Shown one piece after another: positions 54,753 to 64,000 of a stretch of DNA of 64,000 bases (position 1 is the first letter of the stretch; the number at the start of each line of letters is the position of its first letter). Below the pieces are notes generated by a model. It did no database searches, was not told where the DNA came from, and saw nothing but the letters and a program-made list of their open reading frames with translations. Source of the DNA: JAFALK01 sp042701975 (GTDB taxonomy: Bacteria > Pseudomonadota > Gammaproteobacteria > Burkholderiales > Burkholderiaceae_C); assembly GCA_042701975.1 (NCBI GenBank), contig CP170561.1, forward strand, positions 1,860,001 to 1,924,000, given 5' to 3'. Position numbers and translations under genes: made by a program.

Positions 54753-56846
54753 ATGATCAAGTTCGATGATTGGGGCGCCTTGCGCCAGTTCGGTCGGCGC
54801 ACGAAACTGTGCGTCACCGCAGGCGCGCTGGCTGCCGTGCTGGCAGCTTGCGGCGGTGGCGGCGGGTCCTCAGGCGATTCGGTCTTCCCCGGACCGGCGA
54901 CGTCCTCTCCGACCACGGGCGGTGGGGGCTCAACGGCCACGGCAGCCGACCTCGTCGTCGTGCTGAGCAAGACCAGCCTGGCCAACACCACCACCGACTC
55001 CCTGACGGCCACCGTCACCGCCATCGACAGCAATCGCAACACGGTCTCGGCCGTGGCGGTCAGCATCTCGGCAGACAGCGGAGCCATCGTCACGCCGTCG
55101 GGTACCGCGACCGGCACGGACGGCACGGTCAAGGCCACCATCACTGAAGGCAGCGACACCAGCGCCCGCACCATCACCGTCACGGCCAAGGCCGGCTCCG
55201 TGACGCGCACGGTGAGCTTTGACGTTGTTCCGGCGCCGTCCACGACGACGCCTCAAGCGGCTGACCTGTCCTTGTCGCTGGATTCCAGCAGCATCAACAA
55301 CTCCGGCAGCACGGTTGTCACGGCAACGGCCACGGCTGTTGACACGAACCGCAACGCACTGACCGGCATCCCGATCCAGTTGTCCGTGGACTCGAACGCC
55401 ATCGTCGCCGTAGGCAGCGGCCAGACCGATGCGTCGGGCAAGGTGACCGGTGCGGTCAACATCGGCAGCGACCATTCGAACCGCACGATCACCGTGACCG
55501 CCAAGAGCGGCAGCCTGACGCGCACGGCGGCCTTCAAGGTCATTGGCGCCTCGTTGCAGGCTACGGCCGTGCCGACGGTGCTCACCGCTGGAGCCGTGGG
55601 CAACCAGGTCAGCTACACGTTGTCCGACGTCAACCGGAACGCGATGAGCGGCCAGGCCATCTCCGTCAGCGGAAGCGGCCTGACCACGGTGACCGGGACG
55701 ACCGACTCGAACGGCCAGTTCAACTTCGTCTACACCGCGCCCACCACGCCTGGCGCATTGGTCATCACCGCCACCGCAGGTGGTGCGAGTGCGTCGACGT
55801 CGGTGACGATCTCGTCCGGTGCGTCGACCGTGCCGACCGTGACCACCACGGTGTCGTCCAAGACCCTGACCGTGTCGCCGAACGTGGTCCAGGTGAACAC
55901 TTCGGGCACCAACAACATCACGACGCTGACGACGCTGTTCCTGTCCTCCAGCAACGCGCCAATCCCGAACGTTCGCGTGCGCTACGACCTCAACGGCGAC
56001 ACCAACAGTGTGGGTGGCACGATCGGCTCGGGCACCAGCCTGATCTACTCGGATGTCAGCGGCAATGCCACCAGCACCTACGCGCCGGGCGCAATCAGCA
56101 GCCCGACCGATGGCGTGACGATCCGCGCCTGCTGGGACTACAACGACTTCGCGGCCGGCACCTGCCCGAACTCGGTCACGAAGACGCTGACCGTGGCTTC
56201 GAACCCCGTCTCGATCACCATCGGTACGGACAACACGGTTTCCAGTGGCCCGTCCGGCCTGACGTACGTGAAGAAGTACGTGTTGCTGGTCGTTGACTCC
56301 GCCGGCAACCCGAAGCCTGACGTGCAGATCTCGGCTTCTGTCGACCTGACGAGTTACTTCAAGGGCTTCATGTGGTGGAACGCGGTCACTTCGCAGTACG
56401 ACACGCACTCCTACAACGCTGTGGGCACCGATATTGGCGTTCGGGCTGCGGCTTGCGCCAATGAGGACGTCAACCGCAATGGCGTGATCGACACGACCAG
56501 CGGCAATGAGGACGCCAATGGCAACAGCCAGCTGGATCCCCGCAAGTCGGACGTGTCCATCACCCTGGTCGGCTCGACGAAGACCGACAGCAACGGTGTC
56601 GCCGTCGTGCAGCTGGAGTATCCGAAGAGCATCGGCAACTGGGTGGGATTCAAGATCTCGGCCTCGGCGGCAGGGGTGCTGAGCCCGCCGGCGACGTACC
56701 TTGACGTCCTGCCGGTGCTGAGCACGGACCTGAAGACGCAGTCGCCTGTGCCGCCCTTCATGGTCAGCCCGTATGGCACGCGCCGCGACACCACGACCGA
56801 TGCAACCATTGGCACCGTCACCAACCTCTGCACGAACTCCGACTAA
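54753..56846 (+). CDS. Ig-like (Big_1/intimin-type) repeat lipoprotein between pilQ and aroK
   Basis: A 697-residue surface lipoprotein. The signal peptide ends in lipobox LAAC (Cys33), followed by a Gly/Ser/Thr linker. Three Ig-like repeats span about residues 65-158, 170-263 and 268-353, each with a D-x-NRN motif. A further beta-rich region contains two Asp/Asn-rich loops at 571-597 (EDVNRNGVIDTT, EDANGNSQLDP) resembling calcium-binding dockerin-type repeats. It has AGGAG upstream and shares the operon position with pilQ; its 3' end overlaps aroK. Function is unknown; adhesion or pilus-associated roles are inference. Confidence 0.85.
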   Translation: MIKFDDWGALRQFGRRTKLCVTAGALAAVLAACGGGGGSSGDSVFPGPATSSPTTGGGGSTATAADLVVVLSKTSLANTTTDSLTATVTAIDSNRNTVSAVAVSISADSGAIVTPSGTATGTDGTVKATITEGSDTSARTITVTAKAGSVTRTVSFDVVPAPSTTTPQAADLSLSLDSSSINNSGSTVVTATATAVDTNRNALTGIPIQLSVDSNAIVAVGSGQTDASGKVTGAVNIGSDHSNRTITVTAKSGSLTRTAAFKVIGASLQATAVPTVLTAGAVGNQVSYTLSDVNRNAMSGQAISVSGSGLTTVTGTTDSNGQFNFVYTAPTTPGALVITATAGGASASTSVTISSGASTVPTVTTTVSSKTLTVSPNVVQVNTSGTNNITTLTTLFLSSSNAPIPNVRVRYDLNGDTNSVGGTIGSGTSLIYSDVSGNATSTYAPGAISSPTDGVTIRACWDYNDFAAGTCPNSVTKTLTVASNPVSITIGTDNTVSSGPSGLTYVKKYVLLVVDSAGNPKPDVQISASVDLTSYFKGFMWWNAVTSQYDTHSYNAVGTDIGVRAAACANEDVNRNGVIDTTSGNEDANGNSQLDPRKSDVSITLVGSTKTDSNGVAVVQLEYPKSIGNWVGFKISASAAGVLSPPATYLDVLPVLSTDLKTQSPVPPFMVSPYGTRRDTTTDATIGTVTNLCTNSD

Positions 56847-57417
56847 ACCGATCGCCCTGATCGGCATGCCCGGCGGTGGCAAGTCCACCGTCGGTCGGCA
56901 TCTGGCCAGGGCGTTGAATGTGGCGGTGGTCGACACGGACTCGCAGATTGAAGAGCGGATCGGGGAGCCGATCCGCTCTTTTTTCGAGCGTGAGGGCGAG
57001 GCCGCGTTCCGCGATATCGAATCGGAAGTGCTGGCGGCCACGCTCGCCGGCATGGGCGACGGACTGCTGGCAACGGGTGGCGGCATCGTCCTGCGTGAAG
57101 CCAACCGCGAGCTGCTGCATGAGCACGCCACCGTGCTCTACCTCCGCTCCACCCCCGAAGAACTCTTCCGCCGCCTGCGCCACGACACGCAGCGCCCGCT
57201 GCTGCAGGTGCGTGACCCTTTGGCCAAGCTGCGCGAGCTCTATGCGCAGCGAGATCCGCTCTACCGCCGCACGGCGCACTACGTGCTCGAGGCGGGCCGC
57301 TCGGTCCACGGGCTCGTCAACATGGCGCTCATGCAGCTGGAGCTAGCCGGCATCATCTCGCCCGATCAGGTGGCCGCCACCGTCGGTGCCGAGCCGCCCC
57401 GTACACTCGATGCATGA
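56800..57417 (+). CDS. aroK: Shikimate kinase
   Basis: A 205-residue kinase that phosphorylates shikimate. The Walker A loop is LIGMPGGGKSTVG, the shikimate-binding Asp is in DTDSQIEERIG, and the GGG motif is LATGGGIVLRE. The start is uncertain: ATG at 56800 or 56773, both inside the upstream lipoprotein gene, because there is no start codon between that gene's stop and the P-loop. Its stop overlaps aroB. Confidence 0.9.
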   Translation: MQPLAPSPTSARTPTKPIALIGMPGGGKSTVGRHLARALNVAVVDTDSQIEERIGEPIRSFFEREGEAAFRDIESEVLAATLAGMGDGLLATGGGIVLREANRELLHEHATVLYLRSTPEELFRRLRHDTQRPLLQVRDPLAKLRELYAQRDPLYRRTAHYVLEAGRSVHGLVNMALMQLELAGIISPDQVAATVGAEPPRTLDA

Positions 57418-58505
57418 CGACGACGTTCGAGACCGTTTCCATCCAGCTTGACGACGACCGCGGTTACGACATCCTGATCGGCCCAGGCCTGCTCGACAGC
57501 CCCGCCTCCTTTGAGGCCCTGCCGCGTTCCGCACGCGCGCTGATCGTCACCAACGAAACCGTGGCGCCGCTCTACCTTGCGCGCCTGCAGGCGCAGTTGG
57601 TGCCGCTGCACCGCGAAGTGGATGCCGTCATCCTGCCCGATGGCGAGCAGTTCAAGGACTGGGCTTCGCTGAACGCCATCGTCGACCGCCTGCTGGCGAC
57701 CGTCTCCGACCGCAAGACCGTGCTCTACGCACTGGGCGGCGGCGTGATCGGCGACATGACGGGCTTTGCCGCCGCCATCTACATGCGCGGCGTGCCCTTT
57801 GTGCAGGTGCCCACCACGCTGCTGGCCCAGGTGGATTCGTCCGTCGGTGGCAAGACGGCGATCAACCACCCGCTCGGCAAGAACATGATCGGCGCGTTCT
57901 ACCAGCCGCGTCGTGTGATCGCAGACCTCGACACGATCGACACGCTGCCCGCGCGCGAGGTGTCTGCCGGCCTGGCCGAGATCATCAAATACGGACCGAT
58001 CGCCGATGCCGCCTTCCTCGACTGGATCGAAACCCATCTTGATGCCCTCGTAGCGCGCGACAAGGCCGCTCTGGCCTACGCCGTCAAGCGTTCCTGCGAG
58101 ATCAAGGCCTGGGTCGTCGGCCAGGACGAGCGCGAGGCCGGCCTGCGCGCCATTCTGAACTTTGGCCACACCTTCGGCCATGCCATCGAGGCCGGCCTGG
58201 GCTATGGTCAATGGCTGCACGGCGAGGCCGTGGGCTGCGGCATGGTGCTGGCCAGCGATCTTTCCGTACGCCTGGGTCTGACCGATGCGGCCTTGCTGCC
58301 CCGCATGCGGCGCCTGATCGAGCGGGCGGGGCTGCCCGTCGTCGCGCCCAAGATGCCCGTCAAGCGCTGGCTGGAGCTGATGCGGGTGGACAAGAAGTCC
58401 GAAGGCGGCGAGATCCGCTTCGTGCTGATCGAAGGCCTGGGCCGCGCGGGCCTGCATGCCGCGCCTGACGAGCTGGTGGCCGAGGTGATCAACGCGCACT
58501 CATGA
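57414..58505 (+). CDS. aroB: 3-dehydroquinate synthase
   Basis: A 363-residue NAD- and metal-dependent enzyme closing the ring in the shikimate pathway. Motifs include LGGGVIGDMTGFAAA, QVDSSVGGKTAINH and the metal-ligand HTFGHAIEAG. The start overlaps aroK and the end overlaps dgt by ATGA. Confidence 0.97.
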   Translation: MTTTFETVSIQLDDDRGYDILIGPGLLDSPASFEALPRSARALIVTNETVAPLYLARLQAQLVPLHREVDAVILPDGEQFKDWASLNAIVDRLLATVSDRKTVLYALGGGVIGDMTGFAAAIYMRGVPFVQVPTTLLAQVDSSVGGKTAINHPLGKNMIGAFYQPRRVIADLDTIDTLPAREVSAGLAEIIKYGPIADAAFLDWIETHLDALVARDKAALAYAVKRSCEIKAWVVGQDEREAGLRAILNFGHTFGHAIEAGLGYGQWLHGEAVGCGMVLASDLSVRLGLTDAALLPRMRRLIERAGLPVVAPKMPVKRWLELMRVDKKSEGGEIRFVLIEGLGRAGLHAAPDELVAEVINAHS

Positions 58506-59641
58506 TCCACAAGCGGCTCGCTCCCTACGCCTGCCACCCGCGCGAGTCGCGGGGCCGGCGCCATGCCGAGCCTGCCGCCCCGACGCGCGACGATTTCCAG
58601 CGCGACCGCGACCGTATCGTCCACAGCACGGCCTTTCGCCGGCTGGTCTACAAGACCCAGGTCTTCCTCAATCACGAGGGCGATCTGTTCCGCACGCGGC
58701 TCACGCATTCGCTCGAAGTGGCCCAGCTCGGCCGTTCGCTGGCGCGCAGCCTGGGCCTGGACGAGGACCTGGTGGAGACCATCGCGCTGGCCCACGATCT
58801 CGGCCACACGCCCTTCGGCCATGTGGGCCAGGATGTGCTCGATGAGTGCATGAAGCCCCATGGCGGCTTTGAACACAACTTCCAATCGCTGCGGGTCGTG
58901 GATGAGCTGGAGCAGCGCTACCCGGCCTTCAACGGCCTGAACCTCAGCTTTGAATCGCGCGAGGGCATCCTCAAGCACTGCTCGCGTCGCAATGCCGAGC
59001 TGCTCGAAGCGCGCGAGCCGGGGGGCGTGGCCGCGCGCTTCCTGAAAGGTCAGCAACCCAGCCTGGAAGCGCAGCTGTGCAACCTGGCCGACGAGGTGGC
59101 CTACAACGCCCACGACATCGATGACGGCGTGCGATCGGGCCTGGTTGACCTGGAGCAGATCGAGGCCGCCGTGCCGCTCGTGCGTCGGCATCTGCGCGCG
59201 ACCCTGGCCGAGTATCCGGCGCTCGCCGGCAAGCGCCTGCTGTTCGAGACGATTCGCCGCATGCTGTCGGCCCAGGTCTACGACATCATCGACGCCACCA
59301 CCGCCGCGCTGATGGAGGCTGGCCCGCAAAACGTCGATCAGGTGCGCGAGTCGCCCGCGCTGGTGCGTTTCAGCCCGGCCATGCGCGAGGAAAGTACCCA
59401 GCTCAAGCGCTTCCTCTTTGCCAACCTCTACCGGCATCCGCAGGTGTCCGCTACGCGCGAGCGGGCCGAGGAAGTGCTGCGCGATCTCTTCGCCCACTAC
59501 ATGAACGACGCGGCCGCGCTGCCGCCTGAGTTCGCCGCCAACCCCGACCAGCCGCGCGCGATTGCCGACTACATCGCCGGCATGACGGACCGGTACGCGC
59601 TCAAGGAACATCAGCGGCTCACGGGCAAACGCCTGTTCTGA
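58502..59641 (+). CDS. dgt: dGTPase-like deoxynucleotide triphosphohydrolase
   Basis: A 379-residue HD-domain hydrolase. Metal-binding residues are in RLTHSLEVAQ (His) and LAHDLGHTPFGHVGQ (HD). The length matches the shorter dGTPase-like group rather than E. coli Dgt. It is coupled to aroB by ATGA. Confidence 0.92.
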   Translation: MIHKRLAPYACHPRESRGRRHAEPAAPTRDDFQRDRDRIVHSTAFRRLVYKTQVFLNHEGDLFRTRLTHSLEVAQLGRSLARSLGLDEDLVETIALAHDLGHTPFGHVGQDVLDECMKPHGGFEHNFQSLRVVDELEQRYPAFNGLNLSFESREGILKHCSRRNAELLEAREPGGVAARFLKGQQPSLEAQLCNLADEVAYNAHDIDDGVRSGLVDLEQIEAAVPLVRRHLRATLAEYPALAGKRLLFETIRRMLSAQVYDIIDATTAALMEAGPQNVDQVRESPALVRFSPAMREESTQLKRFLFANLYRHPQVSATRERAEEVLRDLFAHYMNDAAALPPEFAANPDQPRAIADYIAGMTDRYALKEHQRLTGKRLF

Positions 59642-59675
59642 AGTCGCCAACCCGAGCCCGACTGCGCAGATTCTT

Positions 59676-59690
59676 GGGGTCTGACCCCAT
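59676..59690 (+). repeat. GGGGTCTGACCCCAT element, left copy
   Basis: A 15-base copy whose first 13 bases are a perfect palindrome (GGGGTC-T-GACCCC). It lies 9 bases before the RAYT start codon and is identical to the right copy at 60460. Confidence 0.8.
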
Positions 59691-59699
59691 AATCGAGCC

Positions 59700-60395
59700 A
59701 TGGCACGACTTCCTCGCTTGGCGCTGGCTGGCCACCCGCACCACATCATCCAGCGTGGCCTGAACCGTGAGCCGATCGTTCGCGATGATGTTGACCGAGC
59801 CAGGCTGCTGGCCGAAATCCAGGAAAGCGCGGCGCTCCACAAGGTCGCCATCCACGCCTACGTGCTGATGGACAACCACTTCCACCTGCTGGCCACGCCA
59901 GAGACAGGGGAGGGGCTGTCGCTGATGATGCAGTCGGTCGGCCGGCGTTACGTGGCGGCCTTCAACAAGCGACATCAGCGCAGCGGCACGCTGTGGGATG
60001 GCCGATTTCGCGCCGCTCCGCTGGAAGCGGATGCTCACTTGCTGGACTCCATGCGCTTCATTGAGCTCAACCCGTTGCGCAGCGGCTATCAGCTTGCCGG
60101 CGCGCAGGACTATCCGTGGTCGAGCGTAGCCCATCACCTGGGCCGCAGGCGCGATCCGCTGGTGCTGGATCATCCGCTGTACTGGGCGCTGGGCAACACG
60201 CCCTTCGAGCGCGAAGCTGCCTGGCGCAGCTGGCTGGACCAAGGCGTCTCGCCCGAGGAGGCGCGGCGGCTGATGGACTCGGCGCACAAGGGCTGGCCGC
60301 TGGGGGGCGCAGGCTTTCTGCGCCGGCTGAGCGAAGACCAGGAGCGCCCGGTGGCGCCGCGTCCGCGCGGGCGGCCCCCTCGCAAGCAGGTCTGA
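59700..60395 (+). mobile_element. REP-associated tyrosine transposase (RAYT, Y1_Tnp family)
   Basis: A 231-residue single-strand transposase of the RAYT/IS200-related group. The HUH motif is LMDNHFHLLATP, the N-terminal signature HPHHIIQRGLNRE, and the catalytic Tyr lies in VGRRYVAAFN. All are intact. It is bracketed by 15-base copies of GGGGTCTGACCCCAT, the kind of palindrome such enzymes recognise. It separates dgt from gltB. Confidence 0.9.
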
Positions 60396-60459
60396 TCTTG
60401 ATGCGTCTGATGATATGTCCCCATTTATCGACAGCCGCCATTCGTCAATGATTAACAAA

Positions 60460-60474
60460 GGGGTCTGACCCCAT
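60460..60474 (+). repeat. GGGGTCTGACCCCAT element, right copy
   Basis: Identical 15-base copy 65 bases after the RAYT stop. A partial match (GTCCCCATTT) lies at 60418-60427. No insertion target duplication could be identified. Confidence 0.8.
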
Positions 60475-60543
60475 TTCGTTTTTCTTGTGCCTCTTGCTGC
60501 GCCGCAGTAAATTTCGGCGTCCCCGAAAAAGCAGGAGAGAGCC

Positions 60544-64000
<3,457 letters not shown>

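Overview
The window is a GC-rich, gene-dense chromosomal segment of a betaproteobacterium, most likely a member of the Burkholderiales (Rubrivivax/Leptothrix/Roseateles-type). The evidence is the gene content and order: rplM-rpsI-erpA-anmK-M23 peptidase-tyrS, mrcA divergent from pilMNOPQ followed by aroKB and gltB, cyaY beside lptM, an Omp32-like porin, and a type II secretion operon with gspC divergent. I saw no tRNA, rRNA, CRISPR array or prophage. The only mobile-element signature is one REP-associated (RAYT) transposase.

Layout. 0-4.2 kb: the 3' part of an RND efflux pump gene, coupled to an OmpR-type regulator and a heavy-metal-type sensor kinase, followed by tldD. 5.7-10.5 kb: a Tat-signal FAH-family protein (minus strand), the Phe-type DAHP synthase behind a leader peptide and attenuator, a TRIC/UPF0126 membrane protein, and htpG with a sigma-32-like promoter. 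10.5-16.1 kb: a DUF3857/transglutaminase/TPR gene and a SrkA-type kinase gene, each broken by one apparent frameshift, then DUF2726 and GNAT genes. 16.2-21.7 kb: rplM-rpsI, erpA, anmK, an M23 endopeptidase and tyrS. 21.7-36.9 kb: a Tricorn-like protease, a 5'-nucleotidase and a full type II secretion operon (gspG-H-I-J-K-L-M-N-D-E-F on minus, gspC on plus). 37-41 kb: a CobT-like protein with degenerate motifs, ilvA, an OsmC protein and coq7. 41.3-46.3 kb: a porin and a dppBCDF-type ABC importer without a binding protein. 46.3-49.3 kb: lptM, cyaY and PBP1A. 49.5-64 kb: pilMNOPQ, an Ig-like lipoprotein gene, aroK, aroB, dgt, the RAYT unit and the 5' part of gltB.

How the genes work together. 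Two related secretin machines lie 15 kb apart: the type II secretion system and the type IV pilus alignment/secretin complex. Aromatic biosynthesis appears twice (DAHP synthase; aroK-aroB). Many genes are translationally coupled by ATGA or TGATG overlaps (RND-RR-HK-tldD, most of gsp, dppBCDF, pilM-N, pilP-Q, aroK-aroB-dgt).

The strongest regulatory observation is a canonical attenuator ahead of the DAHP synthase gene. It has a 21-codon leader peptide with Phe-Phe-Ser-Phe-Trp-Phe-Tyr, a perfect 12-bp terminator stem with a T tract, and an upstream exact copy of one terminator arm able to form an antiterminator. Other points worth attention are a terminator-like hairpin in the ilvA leader, the Ig-like lipoprotein gene between pilQ and aroK whose 3' end contains the aroK start, the RAYT gene bracketed by 15-bp GGGGTCTGACCCCAT copies, the CobT-like protein, and the pair of frameshifts at 12.58 and 13.54 kb.
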